From: Caballeronia concitans
GTDB lineage: Bacteria > Pseudomonadota > Gammaproteobacteria > Burkholderiales > Burkholderiaceae
DNA length: 64,000 nucleotides
Direction: 5' to 3'
Assembly: GCF_001544615.1 (NCBI RefSeq)
Contig: NZ_FCNV02000011.1
Coordinates: 62,001 to 126,000, forward strand
A program made the position numbers and the translations under genes. The notes under the pieces were generated by a model. That model searched no databases and was not told the DNA's origin. It worked only from the letters and a program-made list of their open reading frames with translations. Below are positions 54,148 through 64,000 of this stretch, piece by piece; positions within the stretch are counted from its first letter, which is position 1, and every line of letters begins with the position of its first letter.

Positions 54148-55907
54148 ATATGCCCAGCGCGGAATTCTCCACGTCGGATACCACTCCCCCTCACGACGCT
54201 GACTCCATCGGCGGCACCGTGCTCATGCGCGCGCTCGCCGACGAGAACGTCGAGTTCATCTGGGGCTATCCCGGCGGCTCGGTACTCTACATCTACGACG
54301 AGCTGTACAAGCAGGACCAGATCCAGCACATCCTCGTGCGCCACGAGCAAGCCGCCGTGCACGCCGCCGACGCGTATTCGCGTTCCACCGGCAAAGTCGG
54401 CGTGTGCCTCGTGACATCGGGTCCGGGCGTGACCAATGCCGTCACCGGCATCGCCACGGCCTACATGGATTCCATTCCGCTCGTCGTCATCAGCGGTCAG
54501 GTGCCCACCGCGGCCATCGGCCTCGACGCGTTCCAGGAATGCGACACCGTCGGCATCACGCGTCCGTGCGTGAAGCACAACTTCCTCGTGAAGGACGTGC
54601 GCGATCTCGCCGCCACCATCAAGAAAGCGTTCTATATCGCCCGGACAGGCCGTCCCGGCCCCGTGCTGATCGACATTCCGAAGGACGTGTCGAAGGCGCC
54701 GTGCCAGTATGAGCCGATCAAGAGCGTGTCGCTGCGTTCGTACAACCCGGTGACGAAGGGCCACTCCGGCCAGATCCGCAAGGCCGTGCAACTGCTCTTG
54801 TCGGCGAAGCGCCCGTATATCTATACCGGCGGCGGCATCATCCTCGCGGATGCGTCGCGCGAGCTGAACCAGTTCGCCGATCTGCTCGGGTATCCCGTCA
54901 CCAACACGCTGATGGGCCTCGGCGGCTATCGCGCGAGCGACAAGAAGTTCCTCGGCATGCTCGGCATGCACGGCACGTACGAAGCCAACATGGCGATGCA
55001 GAACTGCGACGTGCTGATCGCGATCGGCGCGCGTTTCGACGACCGCGTGATCGGCGATCCGAAGCATTTCGCGTCGTCGCCGCGCAAGATCATCCATATC
55101 GACGTCGATCCGTCGTCCATTTCCAAGCGCGTGAAGGTGGATATCCCCATCGTCGGCGACGTGAAGGAAGTGCTGAAGGAACTGATCGAGCAGCTTCAGC
55201 ACGCCGAGCACGGCCCGGACGCGGCCGCGCTCAAGACGTGGTGGAGCGACATCGAAGGCTGGCGCGCGAAAGACTGCCTGGCGTATGACCGCAAGAGCGA
55301 GATCATCAAGCCGCAGTACGTCGTCGAAAAGCTCGCGGAACTGACCGACGGCAACGCGTTCGTCTGTTCGGACGTCGGCCAGCACCAGATGTGGGCGGCG
55401 CAGTTCTATCCGTTCAACAAGCCGCGCCGCTGGATCAACTCGGGCGGTCTCGGCACGATGGGCTTCGGCCTGCCGGCCGCGATGGGCGTGAAGATGGCCT
55501 ATCCGGACGAGGACGTCGTCTGCATCACGGGCGAAGGTTCCATCCAGATGTGCATTCAGGAACTGTCGACGTGCAAGCAGTACAACACGCCCGTCAAGAT
55601 CATTTCGCTGAACAACCGCTATCTCGGCATGGTCCGCCAGTGGCAGCAGATCGAATACAAGAAGCGTTACTCCAGTTCGTACATGGACGCGCTGCCCGAT
55701 TTCGTGAAGCTCGCGGAAGCGTACGGCCATGTCGGCATTCGCGTCGAAAAGACGGCGGACGTCGAGCCGGCGCTGAAGGAAGCGCTGCGCCTGAAGGATC
55801 GCACCGTGTTTCTCGACTTCCAGACCGATCCCACCGAAAACGTATTCCCGATGGTGCAAGCCGGTAAAGGCATCACGGAAATGCTGCTCGGATCTGAGGA
55901 TCTATAA
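54144..55907 (+). CDS. ilvB: acetolactate synthase large subunit
   Basis: A 587-residue thiamine diphosphate enzyme that makes acetolactate or acetohydroxybutyrate for Val, Leu and Ile. 'WGYPGGSVLYIYDEL' and Glu in 'VRHEQAAVHAADAYSR' form the cofactor site; 'CITGEGSIQMCIQELSTCKQY' is the TPP/Mg motif. AAAGGTGATGA precedes the ATG. It heads ilvB-ilvH-ilvC as in other Burkholderiales. Feedback control comes through the small subunit. Confidence 0.96.
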   Translation: MNMPSAEFSTSDTTPPHDADSIGGTVLMRALADENVEFIWGYPGGSVLYIYDELYKQDQIQHILVRHEQAAVHAADAYSRSTGKVGVCLVTSGPGVTNAVTGIATAYMDSIPLVVISGQVPTAAIGLDAFQECDTVGITRPCVKHNFLVKDVRDLAATIKKAFYIARTGRPGPVLIDIPKDVSKAPCQYEPIKSVSLRSYNPVTKGHSGQIRKAVQLLLSAKRPYIYTGGGIILADASRELNQFADLLGYPVTNTLMGLGGYRASDKKFLGMLGMHGTYEANMAMQNCDVLIAIGARFDDRVIGDPKHFASSPRKIIHIDVDPSSISKRVKVDIPIVGDVKEVLKELIEQLQHAEHGPDAAALKTWWSDIEGWRAKDCLAYDRKSEIIKPQYVVEKLAELTDGNAFVCSDVGQHQMWAAQFYPFNKPRRWINSGGLGTMGFGLPAAMGVKMAYPDEDVVCITGEGSIQMCIQELSTCKQYNTPVKIISLNNRYLGMVRQWQQIEYKKRYSSSYMDALPDFVKLAEAYGHVGIRVEKTADVEPALKEALRLKDRTVFLDFQTDPTENVFPMVQAGKGITEMLLGSEDL

Positions 55908-56014
55908 CGCGGCTTCGTCTCGCGAGGCTCGCGCGCGCCTGTCTTCACAAAGGACACGTGCTGCGCGCGGGTTTTTCGGATGAATGCCAACTGGACATAC
56001 TCGGGAAAAACACA

Positions 56015-57597
<1,583 letters not shown>

Positions 57598-57630
57598 GGT
57601 CCTCGCGTCACGTTTCTTGCTTCGCTGAAA

Positions 57631-57667
57631 GCCGCCCGGAAGCCGCTGTGCGCCGGGCGGCTTTTGC
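57631..57667 (+). terminator. terminator after ilvC
   Basis: AGCCGCCCGG (57631-57640) pairs with CCGGGCGGCT (57654-57663); TTTT follows the stem. The loop holds 13 bases. It separates ilvBHC from psd. Confidence 0.8.
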
Positions 57668-57702
57668 TATCCTACGGTTTTTAAAAAACACAGAACACGT
57701 TC

Positions 57703-58347
57703 ATGAACTATCCTCATCCGATCATTGCCCGCGAAGGCTGGCCGTTCATCGCCATCGCGGCCGTCGTTGCCATTCTCGTGCAGGCGATCGGCGGCTTCGG
57801 CTTCGCCTGGATCTTCTGGCTGATCGTGATTTTCGTCGTCCAGTTTTTCCGCGATCCGCCGCGTCCCATTCCCACTCAGGCCAACGCGGTGCTGTGTCCG
57901 GCCGACGGGCGCATCGTCGCGGTCGAAACCGCGCACGATCCGTACGCGGGCCGCGAAGCGCTGAAGATCAGCGTGTTCATGAACGTGTTCAACGTGCACT
58001 CGCAACGTTCGCCCGTGGACGGCGCGATCACGAAGGTGCAGTACTTTCCCGGCGCGTATCTGAATGCGGCGGTCGACAAGGCGTCCACCGAGAACGAGCG
58101 CAACGCGATCGTGCTGCAGACGGCGGCGGGGCACACGGTGACGTCGGTGCAGATCGCGGGCCTGATCGCGCGACGCATCCTTTGCTACGTGCACGCGGGC
58201 GAGCCGCTCACGCGCGGCCAGCGCTACGGCTTCATCCGTTTCGGCTCGCGCGTCGACGTGTATCTGCCGGTCGGAAGCCGGCCGCGCGTGTCGATCGGCG
58301 AGAAAGTGTCCGCCTCGTCGACCATCCTCGCCGAGTTCGCGGAATAA
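57703..58347 (+). CDS. psd: phosphatidylserine decarboxylase proenzyme
   Basis: A 214-residue type A PSD that makes phosphatidylethanolamine. An N-terminal membrane helix pair (about 15-45) anchors it; '[11 protein letters not shown]' and '[15 protein letters not shown]' are family motifs. '[13 protein letters not shown]' holds the Gly-Ser bond cleaved to form the pyruvoyl group. Followed by pssA after 13 bases, so the two consecutive steps are co-expressed. Confidence 0.95.
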   Translation: MNYPHPIIAREGWPFIAIAAVVAILVQAIGGFGFAWIFWLIVIFVVQFFRDPPRPIPTQANAVLCPADGRIVAVETAHDPYAGREALKISVFMNVFNVHSQRSPVDGAITKVQYFPGAYLNAAVDKASTENERNAIVLQTAAGHTVTSVQIAGLIARRILCYVHAGEPLTRGQRYGFIRFGSRVDVYLPVGSRPRVSIGEKVSASSTILAEFAE

Positions 58348-58360
58348 CGCGGGGGTTTCG

Positions 58361-59227
58361 ATGGCGGCATTCAAGACGCGCCGTAACCGGGCGAACGCGA
58401 CGCCGCCGCGCGCGTTCCGCCGCAACAAGGCCATTCAGGACGTCGGCGTCGTGGAGACACGGCGCGCGAAGCGGCAGCAGTTTCTGAAGAAGCGCGGCAT
58501 CTATCTGTTGCCGAATGCGTTCACCACGGCCGCGCTGTTTTGCGGCTTCTTCGCCGTCGTTCAGGCGATGAACGTGCGTTTCGAGATCGCGGCCATCGCC
58601 ATTTTCGTCGCGATGGTGCTCGACGGCATGGACGGCCGCGTCGCCCGCATGACGAACACGCAAAGCGCGTTCGGCGAGCAGTTCGATAGCCTCTCCGACA
58701 TGGTGTCGTTCGGCGTCGCGCCGGCGCTCGTGATGTACGAATGGGTGCTGAAGGATCTCGGGCGCTGGGGCTGGCTCGCGGCGTTCGTCTACTGCTCGGG
58801 CGCGGCGCTTAGGCTCGCGCGGTTCAACACGAACGTCGGCGTGGTCGACAAGCGTTACTTCCAGGGCTTGCCTTCGCCGGCCGCGGCGGCGCTGATCGCC
58901 GGTTTCGTGTGGCTCGCAACGGATAACCGCGTACCGCTCAAGCTCGTGTGGCTGCCGTGGGTCGCGTTCGGACTGACGATTTACGCAGGCGTCACGATGG
59001 TATCGAACGCGCCGTTCTACAGCGGCAAGGCGCTCGACGTGCGGTATCGCGTGCCGTTCGCGGGCGTGCTGCTGATCGTGGTGGCGTTCGTCCTCGTATC
59101 GTCCGATCCGCCGGTCATGCTGTTCTGCCTGTTCGTGCTGTATGGCTTATCGGGATACGTCTGGTGGGCCTACATGGCGATACGCGGCAGGCCGAACCCC
59201 GCGCGCAGTTCGCAGCGGGATCACTGA
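58361..59227 (+). CDS. pssA: CDP-diacylglycerol-serine O-phosphatidyltransferase
   Basis: A 288-residue membrane enzyme that makes phosphatidylserine, the substrate of Psd. The CDP-alcohol phosphotransferase motif D-G-x2-D-G-R-x-A-R-x8-G-x3-D-x3-D is seen at 'LDGMDGRVARMT' through 'FGEQFDSLSDM' (about 87-115). A basic N-terminus of 45 residues precedes the first of about eight helices. In Burkholderia leuA usually follows, but here a terminator follows instead. Confidence 0.95.
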   Translation: MAAFKTRRNRANATPPRAFRRNKAIQDVGVVETRRAKRQQFLKKRGIYLLPNAFTTAALFCGFFAVVQAMNVRFEIAAIAIFVAMVLDGMDGRVARMTNTQSAFGEQFDSLSDMVSFGVAPALVMYEWVLKDLGRWGWLAAFVYCSGAALRLARFNTNVGVVDKRYFQGLPSPAAAALIAGFVWLATDNRVPLKLVWLPWVAFGLTIYAGVTMVSNAPFYSGKALDVRYRVPFAGVLLIVVAFVLVSSDPPVMLFCLFVLYGLSGYVWWAYMAIRGRPNPARSSQRDH

Positions 59228-59248
59228 AGCGCATTGTTCGATGCACAG

Positions 59249-59279
59249 GCGGCGGGTCGCAAAGCCCGCCGCTTTTTTT
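59249..59279 (+). terminator. terminator after pssA
   Basis: GCGGCGGG (59249-59256) pairs with CCCGCCGC (59265-59272), followed by seven T. It ends the psd-pssA transcript. Confidence 0.85.
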
Positions 59280-59307
59280 CGTCCTGCGCGTCGTCCGATC
59301 AAGCCGA

Positions 59308-60018
59308 TCAACCTGCCTCGAGCACGCCATTGCGCACGCGCACATGCTGACCTTGCGCGAACGGCGGCTGCTGCTTGTACGTGAAGTAGCGCGTCTTGCC
59401 GTTTTCCATCCGCACGCGGACGGAATAATCGGTTTCGCTGCGGATGTGTTTTTCCACCGAATTGCCCGCGAGCCCGCCGCCGAGCGCGCCGAGCAAGGTC
59501 ATCGCGGTGCGCCCGCTGCCGCGTCCGAACTGGTTGCCGACGACACCGCCCGCCACCGCGCCGCCCACCGCCCCGATGCCGGTGCCGTGCCCTTCGCGGC
59601 GCACGGCGGAAATCGCTTCGACGGTGCCGCAAGTCGAGCAGTACGCGGGTTTGGGCGGCGGCTGTTGCGCGTAGGAAGGCTGCGCGGGCGCTTGCTGAAC
59701 AGCCTGCGGCGCGGCTTGCTGAACCGGTTGAGGCGCGGTTTGCTGCGGTGCTTGCTGCGCGAACTGCTGCGTCGGCGCGGGAACGGCCGGACTGACGACC
59801 GGCTGCTGCTGCGCGACCGCCGCGGTTTGAGTCTGCGGATTCTGCGCGGAAGTGCTGGACGCGCCCGGGAAAAGCCCGGTGATAGCGGCTGTCGCGGCCA
59901 GACTCGCGACGATAACCGCGCCCGCCGCCGTCGCGATGAGCGGATGCAGACGCCGCTGCGGCGGCTGGCCTGCGCCAGGCGAGGGCGATGGCGAAAACTT
60001 GTTGGTCCCGTTATCCAT
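59308..60018 (-). CDS. glycine-zipper 2TM envelope protein
   Basis: A 236-residue protein. One membrane helix lies at about 26-50, followed by about 75 residues very rich in Gln, Pro and Ala, and then 'GTGIGAVGGAVAGGVVGNQFG' at about 145-165, the Gly-zipper of the SlyB/17-kDa antigen family, with a second 'LGALGGGLAGNSVEKHI'. A CxxC ('CSTCG') lies just before. The C-terminal part is a small beta domain. No lipobox is seen. Likely an inner-membrane protein with periplasmic domain; role unknown. Confidence 0.8.
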   Translation of the reverse strand: MDNGTNKFSPSPSPGAGQPPQRRLHPLIATAAGAVIVASLAATAAITGLFPGASSTSAQNPQTQTAAVAQQQPVVSPAVPAPTQQFAQQAPQQTAPQPVQQAAPQAVQQAPAQPSYAQQPPPKPAYCSTCGTVEAISAVRREGHGTGIGAVGGAVAGGVVGNQFGRGSGRTAMTLLGALGGGLAGNSVEKHIRSETDYSVRVRMENGKTRYFTYKQQPPFAQGQHVRVRNGVLEAG

Positions 60019-60199
60019 TTCGAACCTCCGTTCGAGGCGAACTACCGACTACTTTGATTTTGGTCGAAACGCCGGTGCGGCGCTTTTTCGAGTTGTAACT
60101 ACCGTTTTCAAAGAAGCAGAAGCACATCCGATGCCACCCGGACGCGGCGAGCGCTTTTGGGTCCCGTACCTTCGGTTACAAGCACGCGGCCAGAAACAA

Positions 60200-60227
60200 A
60201 AAAGCGCGCCCCGAAGGACGCGCTTTT
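60200..60227 (-). terminator. terminator of the lysS transcript
   Basis: AAAAGCGCG (60200-60208) pairs with CGCGCTTTT (60219-60227). On the minus strand six T follow the stem. It lies 24 bases after the lysS stop. Confidence 0.8.
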
Positions 60228-60250
60228 CAGCTGGCGAAACCGAGCTTCGC

Positions 60251-61777
60251 TCAGTCTTCGCGCCGCAGATGCGGGAACAGGATCACATCGCGGATGCTCG
60301 GGCTGTCGGTCAAGAGCATCACCAGACGGTCGATTCCGATGCCGCAACCGCCCGTCGGCGGCATGCCGTATTCGAGCGCGCGGATATAGTCGGCGTCGAA
60401 GTACATGGCTTCTTCGTCGCCGGCATCTTTCTGATCGACCTGCTTCTGGAAGCGCGCGGCCTGATCTTCGGGATCGTTCAACTCCGAGAAGCCGTTGGCG
60501 ATCTCGCGCCCCGTGATAAACAGCTCGAAGCGCTCCGTGATGCCCGGCACGCTGTCCGATTCACGCGCGAGCGGCGATACTTCGATCGGGTAATCGACGA
60601 TATACGTCGGTTCCCACAATTGCGATTCCGCCGTCTCTTCGAACAACGCCAGTTGCAGCGCACCGATGCCGGCGTTCAGAAACGCGGGCTGCGTGGTATC
60701 GACGCCGAATTTCTTGAGCTCCGCGCGCATGAAGACGCCGTCGTTCAACTGCTCGTCGGTGTAATTCGGCGCGTACTTCTGAATCGCCTGATTGATCGTC
60801 AGACGATGGAACGGCTTGCCCAAATCAAGCTCGCGCCCCTGATACGTGATGGTCGCGGTGCCGAGCGCATCGATCGCGGCCTGGCGGATCAGTTGCTCGG
60901 TGAAGTCCATGAGCCACTGATAATCGGTGTAGGCCGCGTAGAACTCCATCATCGTGAATTCCGGATTGTGACGCGGCGACACGCCTTCGTTCCGGAAATT
61001 GCGATTGATTTCGAACACGCGCTCGAAGCCGCCGACGATCAGCCGCTTCAGATAAAGCTCCGGCGCGATGCGCAGGAACATCTGCATGTCGAGCGCATTG
61101 TGATGCGTGGTGAATGGCTTGGCCGCCGCGCCGCCCGGAATGGGGTGCAGCATCGGCGTTTCGACTTCCATGAAGTTCGCGTGCGCCATGAAGTTGCGGA
61201 TCGACGTGACCGCCTTCGTGCGCGCCATGAACGTCTTGCGCGATTCCGGCGTGACGATCAGATCGACATAACGCTGGCGATAACGCATTTCCTGATCGGC
61301 GAGGCCGTGGAACTTGTCGGGCAGCGGACGCAGCGCCTTTGACAGCAGACGCAATTCCGTGCAGCGCACCGACAGTTCGCCCTTGTTCGTGCGGAACAGC
61401 ACGCCGCGCGCCGCGACGATATCGCCCAAGTCCCACTTCTTGAAGGCTTCGTACGTGTCCGCGCCAACGTCGGCGGGCGTCACGAAGAACTGAATCTGGC
61501 CGCTGCCGTCCTGAACCGTGGCGAAGCTCGCCTTGCCCATCACGCGCTTGAGCATCATGCGGCCGGCGAGCGCGACGGGCAGGGGATTCGCTTCGAGCGC
61601 TTCCTTGTCGGTGTCGGCGTATTCGCTTTGCAGCGCGGCCGCCTGATGCGTCGGGCGGAAGTCGTTCGGATAAGCGACGCCTTGCTCACGCAGCGAGCGC
61701 AGCTTGTCGCGGCGCTCGGCGATGATCTGGTTGTCTTCCAGTTCGGGAGCGGCGCTCGGTTGAGTCGGTTCGGTCAT
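60251..61777 (-). CDS. lysS: lysyl-tRNA synthetase (class II)
   Basis: A 508-residue class II synthetase. An OB-fold anticodon domain (about 60-170) precedes '[21 protein letters not shown]' (motif 2 region), '[25 protein letters not shown]' type residues and '[20 protein letters not shown]' (motif 3). It charges tRNA-Lys in the cytoplasm. It lies downstream of prfB on the same strand, the usual prfB-lysS pair. Confidence 0.97.
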   Translation of the reverse strand: MTEPTQPSAAPELEDNQIIAERRDKLRSLREQGVAYPNDFRPTHQAAALQSEYADTDKEALEANPLPVALAGRMMLKRVMGKASFATVQDGSGQIQFFVTPADVGADTYEAFKKWDLGDIVAARGVLFRTNKGELSVRCTELRLLSKALRPLPDKFHGLADQEMRYRQRYVDLIVTPESRKTFMARTKAVTSIRNFMAHANFMEVETPMLHPIPGGAAAKPFTTHHNALDMQMFLRIAPELYLKRLIVGGFERVFEINRNFRNEGVSPRHNPEFTMMEFYAAYTDYQWLMDFTEQLIRQAAIDALGTATITYQGRELDLGKPFHRLTINQAIQKYAPNYTDEQLNDGVFMRAELKKFGVDTTQPAFLNAGIGALQLALFEETAESQLWEPTYIVDYPIEVSPLARESDSVPGITERFELFITGREIANGFSELNDPEDQAARFQKQVDQKDAGDEEAMYFDADYIRALEYGMPPTGGCGIGIDRLVMLLTDSPSIRDVILFPHLRRED

Positions 61778-61865
61778 GATGATTCTTGGATTTTGATGCG
61801 AGGCGGATGCGCGTTGAGTCGAAACGAAGCGCGCGGATACCGGAGCCGATATCCGCGCCGGCGGT

Positions 61866-62970
61866 TTAAACGCCCTGTTTCAGGCTCGCGCTGATGAAGT
61901 CGTCGAGGTCGCCGTCGAGCACGGCGCGCGTGTTGCTCATTTCCACGCTGGTGCGCAGGTCCTTCACGCGGCTCTGGTCGAGCACGTAAGAACGGATCTG
62001 ATGGCCCCAGCCCACGTCGGTCTTGCTCGATTCGAGCTTGTCCTGTTCGGCCTGGCGCTTGCGCATCTCGAATTCGTAGAGACGCGCCTTCAGCATCTGC
62101 ATGGCTTCCGCGCGGTTGCGGTGCTGCGAGCGGTCGTTCTGGCACTGCACTACGATGCCCGTCGGCGCGTGCGTGAGACGCACGGCGGAATCCGTCTTGT
62201 TGATGTGCTGGCCGCCCGCGCCCGATGCGCGATACGTGTCCGTGCGAATATCCGCCGGATTGATTTCGATCTCGATGGAGTCGTCGATTTCCGGATACAC
62301 GAACACCGACGAGAACGACGTATGACGCCCGCCCGACGAGTCGAACGGCGACTTGCGCACGAGGCGGTGAATGCCGGTTTCGGTGCGCAGATAGCCGTAG
62401 GCGTATTCGCCTTCGACCTTGATGGTCGCGCTCTTGATGCCGGCGACGTCGCCTTCGGATTCTTCGAGCACTTCGGTCTTGAAGCCCTTGCGCTCGCAGT
62501 AGCGCAGGTACTGGCGCAGCAGCATGGACGCCCAGTCGCACGCTTCGGTGCCGCCCGCGCCCGCCTGAATGTCGATGAAGCAGTTGTTCGGATCGGCCGG
62601 ATTCGAGAACATCCGGCGGAACTCCATGTCTTCGACGCGCGCCTTGAGTGCATCGGCGTCCGCTTCGCAAGCGACGAGCGTGTCTTCGTCGTTTTCCTCG
62701 CGCGCCATGTCGAACAGATCCTGCGCGTCGCGCAGGTCGTTGCCGAGCGCGGTGAGCGTGGTCACGACGCCGTCGAGCAGCTTCTTCTCACGGCCGAGCG
62801 CCTGGGCGTTTTTCGAATCGTTCCAGACGTTCGGGTCTTCGAGTTCCTTGTTGACTTCGGCTAGACGCGCGGATTTGGCGTCGTAGTCAAAGATACCCCC
62901 GTAGCTCGCCCGCGCGGCGGCGCAGGTCGGCCAGAAGGCTTTCGATCGCGTTGAGACGTTCTGCTTCCAT
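61866..62970 (-). CDS. prfB: peptide chain release factor 2, programmed +1 frameshift
   Basis: RF2 recognises UGA and UAA stops. Frame 0 opens at the ATG at 62970 ([16 protein letters not shown]) and meets an in-frame TGA at 62889-62887 after 27 codons. In CTTTGAC the ribosome slips +1 and continues to 61866, giving about 367 residues. GGGGG just upstream is the SD-like stimulator. 'SPF' and 'GGQ' motifs are present. It is an autoregulated gene and not a pseudogene. Followed by lysS. Confidence 0.96.
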
Positions 62971-63079
62971 TGTCGATCTTCGGCTTCGTAAAAAGGTGCA
63001 ATTATAGCCGATCGACGCCTTACGCCCGCTCCCAACCGCGCACGCGGAACGCGCGCCGGTGCGAGCGGCGCGGGTCTTT

Positions 63080-63958
63080 TCAACGCGCGTTCGCCGGCGC
63101 CTCGCGCAGTGCTTCGAGCGCCGCGATGTACTTTGCGGACTCTTCGGGCGTCGCCCCGATTTTCGGGTTGCGGAAAATCTCTTCGACTTGCGGTGCACCC
63201 ACGTAAGTCCGCAATTTCGAATAGAGCGCGCTCGCGACCGCTGTTCTGCTTTGCTTGAGGCAACTCAGGCAAAGATCGATGAAATCGATGGTGAGCACCG
63301 AGCTTTGCCGGGCGTTTTGCGCGAAGAAAATCAGATCGTCGTCTTCGACGTGGCGATGCATATTGAAAACGCCATGAAATCCGAAGGTGCGCTCGCGCGG
63401 GCGGGTGAATTCGGCGGAAAACCGGTCGGCGATATGCTCGGGCGCGAAACGAATGCCGTATTCCGCTTCCAGCATCGGGCGATATGTCCGGCAGATCAGT
63501 TCATCTTCGACTTTATCCGAATGCGGCGTGAATCGTTCGTCGCTGGCGATAATCTGAAGAAGCCGTCTGGAACGCAACGTGAATCCGCCGTTCCCGACCG
63601 CCATGCCGTCATGGTGATTCGGCCAGCGCGCGCCGATGTAATCGTACGCGAGGAAATCGTCCGACCAGGCGGACGGATTGGCGACGAATCCGTCCCATTG
63701 AACGAGCAGCACCCAGGGCGTCGATATGTATTCGAGGAGTTGCCTCATGACGAAGACGCTATATTCTTCCCGGGATTTGATGCGCGGTATCAGGCCGATT
63801 CGCACATTCGCATCGATTCGTTCGTCGGTCAGGAGAATCGTATCGCCAAACAGGCAATGCCTTCTGGAAATATCGAGCGCCCGGGCGGCAAGCATGGGAT
63901 TCAGGCAGTCCACTGCGCAAAGCGTGATATTGCGCAGGTTGATCTTTTCATTATTCAT
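63080..63958 (-). CDS. DUF5672 family protein, glycosyltransferase-like (copy 2)
   Basis: A 292-residue protein. '[30 protein letters not shown]' style region (about 80-110) and '[19 protein letters not shown]' align in pattern with the protein at 45715-46590, so both are DUF5672. Codon use is visibly more AT-rich than its neighbours, especially in the first half, hinting at a separate origin. It is divergent from nothing in view; a 42-base tail to the window end holds no further gene. Confidence 0.82.
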   Translation of the reverse strand: MNNEKINLRNITLCAVDCLNPMLAARALDISRRHCLFGDTILLTDERIDANVRIGLIPRIKSREEYSVFVMRQLLEYISTPWVLLVQWDGFVANPSAWSDDFLAYDYIGARWPNHHDGMAVGNGGFTLRSRRLLQIIASDERFTPHSDKVEDELICRTYRPMLEAEYGIRFAPEHIADRFSAEFTRPRERTFGFHGVFNMHRHVEDDDLIFFAQNARQSSVLTIDFIDLCLSCLKQSRTAVASALYSKLRTYVGAPQVEEIFRNPKIGATPEESAKYIAALEALREAPANAR

Positions 63959-64000
63959 CGACAGGCAAAAGCATAGGCGTCCGCAATCGCGTGATTATAT

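Noticed and set aside
62887-63272. prfB read as one frame starting at 63272, or as a broken gene
   Set aside because: The sequence MEAERLN..RGYL in the other frame plus the CTTTGAC slip site is the normal RF2 layout; the upstream frame overlaps the next gene's end and has no homology.

Overview
The window is a high-GC chromosomal segment from a betaproteobacterium of the family Burkholderiaceae, most like Caballeronia or Paraburkholderia. The reasons are the very high third-position GC, the gene order ilvB-ilvH-ilvC-psd-pssA, the sigma factor-DUF3619-DUF3106-RDD block, the lysS-prfB pair and a strong RSCU bias shared by almost all genes. I find about 61 protein-coding genes, no rRNA, no tRNA, no CRISPR array and no insertion sequence. 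All reading was done by eye; no database search or folding program was run.

Region 1 (1-15650) is catabolic. After the 3' end of a hot-dog thioesterase come livH-livM-livG-livF of a branched-chain amino acid type ABC importer. Converging on it is a myo-inositol module: iolB, iolE, iolD, a fused iolC/aldolase-like gene and a sugar ABC importer (ATPase, permease, binding protein), all on the minus strand. Divergent from it on the plus strand are an RpiR/SIS regulator and two Gfo/Idh dehydrogenases, the first probably inositol 2-dehydrogenase. The 235-bp divergent gap carries candidate promoters and operators. iolA is not in the window.

Region 2 (15622-16528) is a toxin-antitoxin islet flanked by two identical 32-bp direct repeats. 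One repeat is the 3' end of the second dehydrogenase gene, so the islet looks like an insertion that rebuilt the end of its target gene. Region 3 (16591-28113) is mostly housekeeping: tusA, galU, valS, uvrD, mtnN, prpE and an Fsr-type exporter. It also holds a two-gene unknown operon behind a perfect palindromic Fur box.

Region 4 (28420-37256) is signalling: a chemoreceptor, an HDOD protein, a PAS-GGDEF-EAL protein and an EAL/HDOD protein, interrupted by a 0.6-kb element with two 213-bp inverted arms. Region 5 (37270-48694) has a cyd/cio quinol oxidase, a guanidinium exporter behind a guanidine-II riboswitch, a YbbP-like permease, a truncated globin, AlaX and small metabolic genes, an SDR, a LOG protein and a TetR regulator.

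Region 6 (48866-53752) joins a PlcP-like metallophosphoesterase, a GT4 glycosyltransferase and a diacylglycerol kinase behind a good Pho box. This reads as a phosphate-starvation lipid remodelling cassette. Behind it lies an ECF sigma factor operon. Region 7 (54019-63958) contains ilvBHC, psd-pssA, a glycine-zipper protein, lysS, prfB with its programmed +1 frameshift, and a DUF5672 protein that is a distant paralogue of one at 45.7 kb.
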